Source of the DNA: Macrosoma leucophasiata
Taxonomy: Eukaryota; Arthropoda; Insecta; Lepidoptera; Hedylidae
DNA: 64,000 nucleotides
Assembly (NCBI GenBank): GCA_036365455.1
Contig: JAWQUS010000032.1
Span: 15,508,001-15,572,000 of the forward strand
Reading direction: 5' to 3'
Every line of letters begins with the position of its first letter. The first letter of the stretch is position 1. Below, piece after piece: positions 23,889 through 34,240 of this stretch. Under the pieces are notes generated by a model, which ran no database searches, was not told the DNA's origin, and was given only the letters and a program-made list of their open reading frames with translations. The position numbers and the translations under genes are program-made.

Positions 23889-23936
23889 CTTTAGTGCATA
23901 ATGGTTGAGACCCGGATCTTAACAGCATGTCTAAGT

Positions 23937-24071
23937 GCGAGATTCACAGACCGCACTACGACTTTACTTTGAGCAAAGCGTGCTTAGAACTGTCAGTTTA
24001 GTGTGAGTTTTGACAGTTCAAAGGCGTACTTTGCTCAAAGTAAAGTCGTAGTGCGCTCTGTGAATCTCACC
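23937..24071. repeat. Palindromic MITE P130, single copy
   Basis: A foldback of about 135 bp. Left arm words are GAGATTCACAGACCGCAC and TTTACTTTGAGCAAAG, mirrored on the right up to TCTGTGAATCTCACC. The centre is about AGTTTAGTGTGAGTTTTGAC. Confidence 0.85.
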
Positions 24072-24283
24072 ATAAGTCTCTCGCCTCGTAGCTCAGTTCC
24101 CTTATATTTCGGAAAAGAGAATGACGCCCCAGGATCCACTTCAGAGTGGTAAATGGCATTACGATGATGTTTCGTGGCAACATGCATCGCATACTGTATT
24201 CATTATCGCATCTTTTACTTTGCCGTATGCATATCCGGAACAGTCATGCACGCTTAAATGTCTTTGCCTTTGGCGGCGTCGTG

Positions 24284-24720
24284 TGACGGGTTGCTCACTT
24301 CTCTCTAAAATGGTCGAGGAGTGCAATGGCTGTCACATGCGTCATACTCGTGAACGGGTGCTGTTGGTGGGGACTGGTCTGTTCTGGTTTGCAGGAGCTA
24401 CATCACATTTAGTAGATAGCAGTTTATTTGCATCTATGCTATGGACGTTCACATTATCTGTACTAGATTTAAGCTCTCATTTAAAAGAGCTCTGACTGAG
24501 TTTCTTGGGTAGCGGAGTTCTTCTCAGTAGTGACTGCACTTGGAACTCTGCTAAGTGAATAACTTTGATCTTGACGAATAAGTTTTTCTTTTTCTTCGTT
24601 TATCATGTTAGAAGGAATCGAAAAATTTTGTGATTATTATGTTTTAACCAAGTAGTTTAAATTCTAATTTTAAATTTACTATTAATATATGATTTTGCTT
24701 TTACTATATGTAATGGTTAT
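24284..24720 (+). repeat. Repeat family R400, longest plus-strand copy
   Basis: About 440 bp that recurs inverted at 62635-63035, with high similarity at GGGTTGCTCACTTC, GGGGACTGGTCTGTTCTGG, GTAGCGGAGTTCTTCTCAGT and GGAATCGAAAAATTTT. A short open stretch includes LLSKMVEECNGCHMRH but matches nothing I recognise. It may be the 3' end of a LINE. Confidence 0.65.
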
Positions 24721-24779
24721 TCACTCTAGATATTTTATGATTTATTGACGTTTTGAAAGTATCTGTAAAGATCTATTCG

Positions 24780-25200
24780 ATATAAAAATATTTTCTATTT
24801 CTATTGACGATTCTGTGTTAGGCCTGAACTTGTCCCAGCCTTTATCAGAACTGGTGAAGCTGGAGAGCAAAAGTATCACCAGCGTCAAAGTTAATATTGT
24901 AACTTTACTGACCATAGAAAACCTTCTTGGCGCTCCTCGATACAATAATTTTGAAAGAAAACAAATGGTCAACTGGCTACAGACTTTAGTTCGGTTTGCG
25001 CCTATGAAAGCCGTCCATCTCATAGCTATGGCACAGAATAAAATCCCATTGCCTAATCTGGGGACACGGAAAAGCCACCGTCTGAGCCAAGCGAAGCTCG
25101 AGGCTAAGGCCGCTACCTACCTACGTTTCGTCGTTTTTTTGTTTTTTGAACCCACATAACTTTGGTTTGGATTACAAAATATTAGCGAAATTCTTTGGAT
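24780..25200. other. Unassigned open stretch, no gene called
   Basis: A 114-codon plus-strand frame (24815-25159) and a 93-codon minus-strand frame overlap here. Neither matches a family I know, and neither has splice or start context that favours it. The composition is less AT-rich than the flanks, so a decayed transposon is possible. Confidence 0.3.
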
Positions 25201-25252
25201 ATGATTCCATTACTAAAAAAACCCGATTTCATTCACTCATGATCATCTTTCA

Positions 25253-25540
25253 CTGGTGGTAGAGCTCCAGTGACGGAGCTCGCGGGCGTAGGCACCACCG
25301 CATTACCTAATATACTTGCCGCTAAATGGTAGTGTTTAGCACTATCGTATTCCGGTCAGGTGGTAATGTACGGCTCTGTAATTTCCTGCACAGAGGCATA
25401 ACACCTAATGCCTCAGGAGTGGCAGCGCATCTGCATTTTGACCTCTGGTCATTGTGTGGGTGTCTATAGGCTGCAGTCATCACTTAACATCAATGTGAAC
25501 TGCACATTTGTTTGCTACTTTTATTACATTAAAAAAAAAT
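25253..25540 (+). repeat. S290 retroposon, copy 1
   Basis: About 290 bp. The head is CTGGTGGTAGAGCTCCAGTG and GAGCTCGCGGGCGTAGGC. The middle is CTAAATGGTAGTGTTTAGCA, and the tail is GCAGTCATCACTTAACATCA and ATTACATTAAAAAAAA. It ends in an A-run, which points to retroposition. Many copies follow in both orientations (28660, 29136, 44845, 45606, 46938, 49625, 50719, 51395, 55012, 55770 and 61993). No coding capacity and no tRNA box that I can see. Confidence 0.85.
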
Positions 25541-25714
25541 CTCAATTTTTGTAGTCAGTAGGTACTTACTGAACTCGTAGGAAGCAGTTTTTTTTGTGTG
25601 AGTTAGTATTCGTACACGCAACATAAAAACAACTGAAATTTTACCCTCGAACCTCTTAAACAAGGGGGTGGAAGTTTCTTTGATTTTACCCATATAAACT
25701 TATATGGGTATATA

Positions 25715-27007
25715 CGAGGGTGGATCCAAAAGTTCGAAGCCCGACCAAGAGAATGAAAGAAAAGTGGGTCTAATTTTATTTTTATTTTTCGACATAGTCT
25801 CCATCTAGCTCAACACACTTCTTCCACCTGAACTGCAACTTGTTTATCCCCTCGAAAAAAAAGATTCCGGAAGGTCGGCGAAATACTCGTTTACTGCGAC
25901 TATCACCTCATCTTTGGTCGAAAATTTCGAGCCACCCAAATGTTTTTTTTAATTTGGAAATAAATGATAATCTGAGGGGGCTAAATCCGGCGAATAAGGT
26001 GGGTGGCGCAGCAATTCGTAGCCACAATCATGGATTACAGACATTGTTTCAACCGAAGTGTGAACACGTGCATTGTCTTGATGGAACAAAACTTTCTTAC
26101 GCAACATTCCCGGCCTTTTTTCTTTTATTTCTTCCCGTAGTCTTCGTAAAAGGTTACAATAATAACTAGAATTAATAGTTTGACCTTTCGGTAAATAATC
26201 TACAAAAATAATGCCCTTCGCATCCCAAAAAACAGAAGCCATGACTTTGTTAGTCGACAAAACGACTAGCCTTTTTCGGTGTAGGTGAGTCAGATCTTTT
26301 CCACTGTTTGGATTGTTGCTTTGATTCAGGAATATGGTGGTGAACCCAGCTTTCATCCATGGTAACAAATCTAGACAAAAAGTCCTCGGGATCAGTCTCA
26401 AAAAGTTCCAAACAGTCTCGTGAAATTGTGAATCGAACTCGTTTTTGTTCAGCTGAAAGCAACCTCGGGACCCAGCGAGCACAAACCTCATGGAATCCCA
26501 ATTCTTTCGTTATTATGTGTTGCACCCGGCCATAACTAATGTCTGTTGTCTCAGCTATCTTACCGATGGTCAAACGTCGATCACCCAGTACGAGATCACA
26601 AATGTTATCGATGTTTTCTTTCGTGGTAGAGGTTGTAGGCCGTCCACTCCTAGGATCATCTTCAACGCTCTCACGACCGCGCTTAAACTCAGCTACCCAC
26701 TACTTGACACTGGAATACGATGGAGCAGACTCCCCCAAAGTGCCCACCATATCTTGATGGATGTCTTTTGGTGACAGGCCTTTTTTATTGAGGTACTTAA
26801 TGACTGCACGATGTTCAATTTTCTCCATTATTGAAAATCGCGTCAGAATGCTTCAAACAAATAATCACAGAAAAGTTATATTGTGCAGTATCGGAATGAA
26901 ACTGCGCACAATAAATCTATAGAAGACATACTAACAAATGACGGTAAATTTAAAAAGATGTCATGTCTCCTTGTAGTTTGGGCCACGAACTTTTGGATTC
27001 ATCCTCG
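25715..27007 (-). mobile_element. mariner element B (DD34D, second subfamily)
   Basis: 1293 bp with TA duplications at 25713-25714 and 27008-27009. The ends CGAGGGTGGATCCAAAAGTT and AACTTTTGGATTCATCCTCG are inverted repeats. The transposase is on the minus strand. The ends and protein differ from elements A and C, so this is a separate subfamily, closer in protein to the cecropia/mauritiana type as I remember it. Confidence 0.92.
25949..26832 (-). pseudogene. mariner transposase B, stop and frameshift
   Basis: Begins MEKIEHRAVIKYLNKKGLSP at 26832. An in-frame TAG follows SYSSVK, where other mariners continue into WVAEFKRG. Downstream are ARWVPRLLSAEQKR, the first acidic motif FVTMDESW, the second HQDNARVHTS and the third YSPDLAPSDYHLF, with 34 residues between the latter two. 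A frame change occurs near 26265 after TPKKAS. Non-functional, though the catalytic residues are preserved. Confidence 0.9.
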
Positions 27008-27361
27008 TATCTGAAAAAAGAGTTTTTTGTTATACAATAGTTTTTTTGGTGGTGAAGAAACGGCAAAGCCACGCATTTTGACTAGTGTAGAATGTGTAAA
27101 GTAAGAAACTTGGCTCTACAAAATCGGACAACTTTTTGACAGTCCGAGCCATAGATTTATAATACTAAGTAGATAATAAATCTATGGTCCGAGCGATATG
27201 ATCGTAATGCCTTAGCAACATGAAAAAATGGGTTCTATTTGCCGCTGCATATACTTACTTAGGTACCTACATTCAGTGGACACGATAGTGCTCAACAGTA
27301 TACGCTGTTCAACGCTATCTTGTTCCGATTACGTCATAATGTGGAGTAAATGACTAGAGAT

Positions 27362-27649
27362 CATAGAGCAACACGGGCCACCGGCCGCGGCGGACTGGCG
27401 GGGAGTAGCCATAGCGTTTATTACCGATGCAAAACAGTTTGTCATTTTTTGCCGGGAGAAATGCGTGCGACACACGCACTCTACAAAAATCGTCTTGTAC
27501 TACGAAACTCACACCTTGATTTCAACAAAATACAGAAACAATTTCACGCACACATTTAAACATCTAGGCGACAGGTATAGGCCTATTTGGGCTTGTACTT
27601 TGACAGAAAGGAAAGCCTGAATATGGCTCCCCTCCGGTGTTGCTCTATG
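27362..27649. mobile_element. hAT-type MITE (TAGAGCAACAC family), copy 1
   Basis: 288 bp with ends CATAGAGCAACACGGGCC and CGGTGTTGCTCTATG. It is flanked by a perfect 8-bp duplication CTAGAGAT (27354-27361 and 27650-27657), the hallmark of hAT insertion. A second, independent copy with its own 8-bp duplication lies at 56805-57093, and a partial copy at 29652-29835. Non-coding. Confidence 0.92.
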
Positions 27650-27826
27650 CTAGAGATACACTTAGTAGATACCTACACTTTGCATTAGGCAAGTTTTGAT
27701 ATCCCTAGTTGAGTAGGGGAGGGTAATTTCACTCTCCATGAGCCGCCCTTGTGTAGGTACAGCTGCTGCGAACAATTACCGACATGAAAACAAAAACAAA
27801 AAAAAACAAGTTATGTATGGTTTATG

Positions 27827-28290
27827 ATCACCGAATAGATAGGTAAATAAGGATGGAAAGGCCTTTGCTTCAATTTAGTATTAGAACCAGTGTCGCCGCT
27901 TTTCTCCCACCATGCAATTTCTTACACAATTGTAACACCATCTCGACAACCTCCTCAGGGCAGTTTGCGTAAGTTGGCATACCTACTAAGACAACGCCCG
28001 TAGACAATAAACACTCGCACGCACACAACAATATACTCACAAGGAGCTCACACGTCAGTAGTCGAAGTGTAGCGGACGCATTTCATGCTGTACATTGCAA
28101 GCGGAGACAGTAATAGCGTTAATTGAGCGAGTGCTTAACGAGCAATGTATTCGCTAGCAGTAACGTTTAAATAATGCAGTTTTAAGTTCGAATATTCATA
28201 TTCCTTTGTATATTTTTTACAAATATTATAACAATAAATGTTTATTTGTGACTTACCGATGGAAAGATATACTACTCCTCGCTTTATACT
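27827..28290. repeat. 464-bp duplicated segment, intact copy
   Basis: Matches 29918-30178 plus 31727-31917 almost base for base, including CAGTGTCGCCGCTTTTCTCC, GTAGACAATAAACACTCGCA, GGAGACAGTAATAGCG and AACAATAAATG. The second copy is interrupted by later insertions. The pair, in direct orientation about 2 kb apart, could be two LTRs or a segmental duplication. No primer-binding site or coding remnant between them was recognised. Confidence 0.7.
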
Positions 28291-28349
28291 TTTGTAGTGT
28301 GTGTTTCACAAATATTTCCTCCCGCAAAAATGACCGACCTTTTTGCGTC

Positions 28350-28565
28350 GGTAATCAACGCTTTGGCTACTCCCCTCCGGTCCGCCGCGGGACCTAAACC
28401 TGTGTCGTGGGTACCGTTGTGCACATACACGAACACCCAGATACCCAGACCCGAGTCAAAAAACTGTAGGCCATACAAATATTTATCTCGGTGCGAGGAT
28501 CGAACCCGCGACCATTCGAATCAAACGGTCATCTCACTCCGCTGGACTAACCGGGTCGTCATATT
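28350..28565 (-). repeat. tRNA-derived SINE, family 2
   Basis: On the minus strand it starts GACCCGGTTAGTCCAGCGGA and carries a box B (GGTCGCGGGTTCGATCCTCG) followed by a body (TAAATATTTGTATGG, GGGTGTTCGTGTATGTG) that ends near ACCGGAGGGGAGTAGCC. The RNA polymerase III promoter pattern supports a tRNA origin. The source tRNA is not identified. Confidence 0.65.
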
Positions 28566-28659
28566 AAACTCAAGATTTATTAGAGCTTTTTGTACCATTT
28601 ACAGGGCAAGTGATCATAATATTGATGTTTCTTGAGCACTTACCAAACTTCAATTTCTA

Positions 28660-28951
28660 CTGGTGGTGGAGCTCCAGTGACAGAGCTCGCGGGCGTAGGC
28701 ACCTCCGTACCACCATAATATACTTACCGTTAAATGGTAGTATTCAGCACTATATATACAGTTTTGCGGTCAGGTGGTAATGTACGGCCCTGAAAATTCC
28801 GGCACAGAGGCATAACACCTCAGGCCTCAGGAGTGGTAACGCATCTGCATTTTGACCTTGGTCTTTGTGTGGGTGTCTATAGTCTGCAGTCATCACTTAA
28901 CACCAATGTGATCTGCATGCTTGTTTGCCACTTCCATAAAATTAAAAATAA
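28660..28951 (+). repeat. S290 retroposon, copy 2
   Basis: Full length, from CTGGTGGTGGAGCTCCAGTG to ACTTCCATAAAATTAAAAA. A few base changes relative to copy 1. Confidence 0.85.
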
Positions 28952-29135
28952 AACTTCACCACTGTTGTTTAAAATCTTTTTACGTAATTTCACGCCTATT
29001 TCGCATATTCTCTAATGACCGGTAGCCGGTAGCAGGCTTCTGTTACCACGATCAAACGATCATTGTTAAACTGTTCTGTTACGCTAACGTACTGAGTTCG
29101 ATCCCAGGGAAATGGGAACTTTGGGATACGAATCT

Positions 29136-29436
29136 ACGGCCGTGTAATTTCCGGCGCAGAGGCTTAACACCTTAGGCCTCAAGAGTGGTAACGCATCTGC
29201 ATTTTGACATTGGTCTTTGTGTGGGTGTCTGTAGGCTGCAGTCATCACTTAACATCAATGTCAACTGCAAGCTTGTTTGCCATTTCCATTACATAAAAAA
29301 CACCTTAGGCCTCGAGAGTGGTAACGCATCTGCATTTTGACATTGGTCTTTGTGTGGGTGTCTGTAGGCTGCAGTCATCACTTAACATCAATGTCAACTG
29401 CAAGCTTGTTTGCCATTTCCATTACATAAAAAAAAA
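29136..29436 (+). repeat. S290 retroposon, 5'-truncated and tandemly duplicated
   Basis: The copy begins inside the element (ACGGCCGTGTAATTTCC). Its last 133 bp are repeated head to tail, with units starting at 29167 and 29300 at ACACCTTAGGCCTC. I see one base difference between the units (CTCAAGAGTGG versus CTCGAGAGTGG), so the duplication is recent. Confidence 0.85.
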
Positions 29437-29479
29437 TCCTTCTAGAACCCATTAGGATTCTTAACAAATTTTCCTTGTG

Positions 29480-29585
29480 ACGCCCTCCGAGTTTGGTATT
29501 GTAGCCAGAGATCTCAATAGGCTCCCCAATCATATAGGACAAAACGTAAGAGACGAACCGTGGGCATTTTTACGCTTGATTTTTT
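29480..29585 (+). repeat. tRNA-derived SINE family 1, 3' part only
   Basis: Carries CTCAATAGGCTCCCCA, GACAAAACGTAAGAGACG and AACCGTGGGCATTTTTACG, matching the tail of the copies at 18409 and 32884. The head is missing. Confidence 0.6.
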
Positions 29586-29651
29586 TTTGTTATGAAGTGG
29601 CAAGCGAACAGTTTACATCGATGATGAGTAATAGGTAATATGCTTACCGCT

Positions 29652-29835
29652 AAATGGTAGTAAACTCACACCTTGACTTTAACAAAATACATAAACAATT
29701 TCACGCAGACATATTTTAAACATCTAGTCGACAGGCATAGGCCCACTTACGCTTGTACTTTGACAGAGGGGAAAGCCTGCATATGGCTACTCTTTGGTCC
29801 GCCGCGCCCAGTGGCCCGTGTTGCTCTGTGGTCGT
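29652..29835. repeat. hAT-type MITE (TAGAGCAACAC family), partial
   Basis: Contains CTCACACCTTGACTTTAAC, ACATCTAGTCGACAGGC and the right end CCCGTGTTGCTCTGTG. The left third is missing. Related to 27362 and 56805. Confidence 0.7.
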
Positions 29836-30211
29836 ATTAATAACCTAGGTCCGGTAAGGACGTGCCAGTTCATTGCATTCATAATCACCACTTCAGCCGA
29901 AAGACTGGCAGAATCACGGAATAGATAAATAAGGATGGAAAGGACTTTGCTTCAATTTAGTATTAGAACCAGTGTCGCCGCTTTTCTCCCACCATGCAAT
30001 TTCTTACACAAATGTAACACGATCTCGACAATCACCCACACATTAATCTCAGGGCAGCTATTCGTTTGCGTAAGTTTGCATACTAATATGTAACGCCCGT
30101 AGACAATAAACACTCGCACGCACACAAAAATATACTCGCCAATAAACTAGTCGAAGTGTAGCGAACGCATTACATGCTATTTATTTTAAAGAAAAATGGA
30201 AAGAAAAATTT

Positions 30212-30286
30212 GACTTCAGGCGAGACTCGAACTCGCGGCCACTGGGAATCTAGTCCAGCCGCTCTTCCAACTGAGCTACCGAAGTC
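30212..30286 (-). tRNA. tRNA-like sequence, dispersed copy
   Basis: Same sequence as in the 13.3-kb array with three differences: one base lost in the variable region (GGCCACTGGG) and two changes in the D and acceptor arms. The first T of the acceptor match is changed (CCGAAGTC), weakening the stem. Probably a decayed tRNA-like unit rather than a tRNA gene. Confidence 0.4.
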
Positions 30287-30448
30287 CTGCCCGATTTTTC
30301 AAATCTTTCTTTCACATTTATTGCATTGCCTTATGGTGGCAGCAGCGCCATCTATTGCCAAACTATGCTAGTTAGGCAACCGATATAATAGACTGCAGTT
30401 TATTGATTATCGTAAAGAAGTCGCTTTTACCCTTATTAATTGTTTTTA

Positions 30449-31705
30449 TTTTTTAAGATAATTCAAAACATTTTTTAATACAGTTTATTTAAATTTAACT
30501 AAAGTATGTATGTACCATTTTGTTCGATAACCTTTTGCCATCTTGTAGGTAGGGACATGATCCCATTGCTATAAAAATTTTGGGACTTCTCATCAAAATA
30601 CCGCGACAAGTGGATTTGGCAGTCCTCTCGTGATGTTAACCTAACATTGCATAAAGAATTCAGAAGAGACCGAAACAGGTGGAAATCTAAAGGTGCAAGG
30701 TCAGGACTATACGGCGGATGCATTAACACCTCCCAGCCAAACTCTCTTAATTTTTGCTGGGTGGCTATAGATGTGTGAGGTCTAGCGTTATCATGATGAA
30801 ACACCACACCCCTTCCATTGATCAATTCCGGCCGCTTTCTCTCAACTTCTTGCTTTAATCTCATCAGTTGTTCGCAGTAGAGTTCAGAATCGATAGTCCT
30901 GTCTGGTGGTAATAGCTCATAATGAATAATGCCCTTCCAATCCCACCACACACACAACATCACCTTATTGCGAGTTAACCCGAGTTTCGCCACAGTCTGT
31001 GAAGCCTGACCGGCCTTTGACTACGACCTTTTTCGCACGTTCTTGTCGTACGTGATCCACTTTTCATCACCAGTTATCAGCTTCTTGAAAAATGATTCGG
31101 TTTCATTACGTCGTAATAAATAATCACAAATGAGTACACGGTACATTAGGTTTCTTCCAGTGAGCTCGTGAGGTACCCAAATGTCGAGCTTTTTTTTGTA
31201 CCCAGCTTTTTTCAAATGCGCCAAAACTGTTTTGTGATCAATTCTCAGTTCTTCAGCTACGTCGTAACTACTGATATGTCGATCTTGCTCCACTTTTTGG
31301 TGCACACAAAAATGGCATCCATTTTATCCGTAATAGGGCGACCAGAGCGAGGTGCATCTTTGACATCAAATTTTCCGGATTGAAAACGCTTAAACCAAAT
31401 TTGTGCACAGGACACTGCACCAGGTCCATAAACATCGCAAATTTTTTTTGCGGCTTTTTTTTATTTTTTACCTTTTTTGTAGTAAAATTTTGAAATGTAT
31501 CGAATTTCTTCATTAGATTCACTCATCTTGACAGTACGAAAAACAAATGAAAATCACACATTTGCCTAATTTGAATTTGGAATTATGTTCTTTAAAATTT
31601 TAACTTTCAATGATACCAAAACCAGCCAGATACAAATACTACAGCCAAAGAGATTTTATTACAAGTTCATACATACTATAATGCGAAAAGACTTTTTGCC
31701 CAACC
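30449..31705 (-). mobile_element. mariner element C, same family as A, one end lost
   Basis: The right end (TTTTTGCCCAACC, then TA at 31706-31707) is present. The left end stops at TTTTTTAAGATAATTC, about 30 bp short of where element A ends, so that terminal repeat is missing. It lies inside a tRNA-like unit, splitting its word TTTTTATATTATTTCG. The order of events was duplicated segment, then tRNA-like unit, then mariner. Confidence 0.88.
30499..31525 (-). pseudogene. mariner transposase C, stop and frameshifts
   Basis: Starts MSESNEE at 31525. A frame disturbance occurs in the lysine-rich run near 31450 and again near 31300 (region of MDAIF). The tryptophan codon after VRKRS is a TAG stop (near 31020). 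The rest is open, with HHDNARPHTS and YSPDLAPLDFHLF. The third catalytic Asp is retained, although the preceding Ser is Leu. It keeps bases that copy A lost after HHDN. Confidence 0.88.
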
Positions 31706-32415
31706 TATTATTATTTCGCATCAACACATTACATGCTGTACTTTGCCAGCGGAGACAGTAATAGCGTTAATTGAGCGAGTGCTTAACGAGCAATGTCTTC
31801 GCTAGCAGTAACGTTTAAATAATGCAGTTTAAGTTCGAATATATTAGTATTATAACAATAAATGTTATTTGTGACTTACCGATCAAAAGATATACCTCCT
31901 CGCTTTATACTTGAGGTCTGACATTTCATATTACATGTTAAAATTGGCACTACATGGTATTTTACCAAGAGATGCGTCGTTCGAAGCAGTCTACACGACA
32001 CTACCAGCGGCGAACGAATGGTTCTGCCGAACTGTGTGTGTACACGCATAGTTGTCGCGCGCTTGCCACGCCCACATTACCATTCCATCTTTATTTATCT
32101 ATTCCGTGGGCAGCATCATCATGGATTGATCGAAAGCTGATTACCTAACCTCCTTCGTAGCAGCCGAAAAAGCTCAACATTTTCAGTTTTATCGCTACAT
32201 ATCACGTGCCCAAATTTGTCCTGACAGGTGTGTCAGGATCGTTATATTTGACGCTCCACACTCTAGATACCCCGTTAGGGACCTGACCATGAGGCCGCAA
32301 ATTAAGGATGCATACAGACAGACAAACCGCATTTCGATAACAGCAGCAGTCGCAACATCATTTTTTTTTCCTCTTATAAAAAACGGTATTAATATATTTT
32401 TATTACATATTCTCT

Positions 32416-32486
32416 CCCGGTAGCCTAGTGGTAGCAGGGCACTACTACTTATAAGCTGGGGTCCTGGGTTCGATTCCCGGGTCTTA
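32416..32486 (+). repeat. tRNA-derived SINE family 1, head only
   Basis: CCGGTAGCCTAGTGGTAGC and TGGGTTCGATTCCCGGG are the two promoter boxes. After this it leaves the SINE and enters another repeat (TCTGTCTGTCTG, GGAACGATTGGACCGATTTT). Confidence 0.7.
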
Positions 32487-32639
32487 ATTTAATTATTTTT
32501 TTCTGTCTGTCTGTTTGTTCCGACTAATCTCGGGAACGATTGGACCGATTTTGACGGGATTTGCACTGGCAGATAGCTGATGAAATAAGGAGTAACTTAG
32601 GCTATACGAAACTAGCAAAATTATGAATTATATTAAATA

Positions 32640-32733
32640 AGCTGTGCCCGTAACTTCATCCGCGTATATACCGAACAATAATTTTGTTAAATTCTACACG
32701 GACGAAGTCGCGTGCACAGCCGGTACTAGTTAA
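32640..32733. repeat. Foldback of Helitron-like ends
   Basis: AGCTGTGCCCGTAACTTC and TCCGCGT on the left are answered by ACGGACGAAGTCGCG and TGCACAGC on the right in inverse order. This is like two Lep1-type ends facing each other around 40 bp. Confidence 0.5.
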
Positions 32734-32883
32734 GATACATGTCGCTCTCAGTCTGTGATCAAAGGCATGTTAAAATGCATTAACAAGTTCATTAAGAGGC
32801 TAATGAGCGCACATAAATTGATAACCGTATTTACATTTACAGTGACTAGTGAATTTTCATATTATTTTTACCAATTGTCAACT

Positions 32884-33130
32884 GCCTCGGTAGCCTAGTG
32901 GTAGCAGGCCACTACTACTACGTTGAGGTCCTGGGTTCGATGCCCGGGTAGGGGGTTATCAGAGGTAATGGTGTAAAGTCCTTTATCTCTGGTTCTATTG
33001 GGGTTTTTACATTTTCTAGAAATTTCCCAGTACCTCGAAGTTTGTAATGTGCCCGGAGATGTCAACAGGCTCGCCACCTGTTACATGGGCTAAAACGTAA
33101 CCGGCGAATCGTGGGTGTTTGCATGTATGC
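32884..33130 (+). repeat. tRNA-derived SINE family 1, copy 2
   Basis: Full-length copy with box A region CGGTAGCCTAGTGGTAGCAG and box B GGGTTCGATGCC. The body and 3' part are as in the copy at 18409. It is followed by a (TAA)n run and a short scrap of the 5S-derived SINE tail (33140-33200, CCCACTGCTGGGCAAGAG). Confidence 0.82.
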
Positions 33131-33442
33131 TTATAATAATAATAATAATGGCAACCCAGTGTACGTCCCACTGCTGGGCAAGAGTCTCTCCCCTTTGGGG
33201 GGGGGAATTAGTAAAATAATTAAGTATGAAATATTTGGGTATGTACGTATGTATATATCTTCACGCCAGGTCCCTAACGGGGTAGGCAGAGAGTGTAGAG
33301 CGCCAGATATCCCGGTTCTGACAAACCTCTCGTGCCTCGTCTACCTTCAAATATTTGGGTGACAAGAGAAACTCCACTAACAATAAGTAGAAGAATATGA
33401 AAGGATACCTACTTACTTTTTTTTCACGAGGTTAGTAATTTT

Positions 33443-33594
33443 CTCACCCCCGTATTCATAAACGTACATTAGATACGTTTTAGCTATAGAATACTTTGTC
33501 TTTGTCAGTTGCATTGTCAAATGTGCACGATAGAAAAGGACAGCTGAGATTAGCCACACTTTAGCTTAAATACGTTAATGAATAAGGGGGTCAG
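33443..33594. repeat. Small TIR element (CACCCCCGTATTCATAAACG)
   Basis: The ends CTCACCCCCGTATTCATAAA and TAATGAATAAGGGGGTCAG are imperfect inverted repeats over about 24 bp. 152 bp, non-coding. Similar end words occur at 48418 and 48890. Confidence 0.6.
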
Positions 33595-33967
33595 TGTTTT
33601 ATGTATATTCGAAACTCATTATCACTTTATTAGGCCGAATTCTAATAAGGATTTTTTTTTTGATGTTTTCTTATTTTTGTACCTATTTAGTGAGTTTTTC
33701 TTGTCACACGACAAAATATAATAGCCTCGCCAAATATAATAAAATAGTATAGCAAAATATAATAGTCTCGCCTGAAGTAAAAAATTATTCTTTCCATTTT
33801 TCTTTAAATAAAATATATTTCACAAGCATGTGTTAATGCGAAATAATATAAAACAAATTTAATAGCACTTTCTCTACAAGCGGGATTGAACCCAGGTTAT
33901 ACGACCGAACATAATAATATGACCCCTAAACGTAGTATTTGCAGGCTAAATGATTTCTCCACTACCT

Positions 33968-34240
33968 GCCTCGGTAGCCTAGTGGTAGCAGGCCGCTACT
34001 ACTATGCTGGGGCCCTGGGTTCAATTCCCGGGTATCAGAGATAATGGTGTAAATTCTTTATCTCTGGTTCTATTGGGATTTTTCCATTTTCTGGAAAATT
34101 CCCAGTTCCTCGATGTTTGGTAATGTGCCCGGAGATATCAGCAGTCTTGCCACCTGTTACATGGGCCAAAACGTAACCGGCGAATATGCTTGAATGCATG
34201 CATTTACCTCTGCCTATCCCTCCGGAGACTACAGGCGTGA
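33968..34240 (+). repeat. tRNA-derived SINE family 1, copy 3, next to the host exon
   Basis: Complete copy from GCCTCGGTAGCCTAGTGG through TGGGTTCAATTCCCGGG to CCGGAGACTACAGGCGTGA. It ends about 96 bp before the acceptor of the large RBM12-like exon, in the same orientation, so it lies close to where a branch point would be expected. Confidence 0.82.

Larger units (their letters stand above)
29918..31917. repeat. 464-bp duplicated segment, copy split by nested insertions
   Basis: The left part, 29918-30178, and right part, 31727-31917, together match 27827-28290. Between them sits one tRNA-like unit (30180-31730), which itself holds mariner C. CATTACATGCT is present at both edges of the insertion (near 30169-30179 and 31723-31733). 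It may be a target duplication, or microhomology with the unit's own ACATGCT word. Confidence 0.72.

Noticed and set aside
24815..25159. 114-codon plus-strand reading frame
   Set aside because: No family resemblance, no splice or promoter support, overlapped by an equally long antisense frame.
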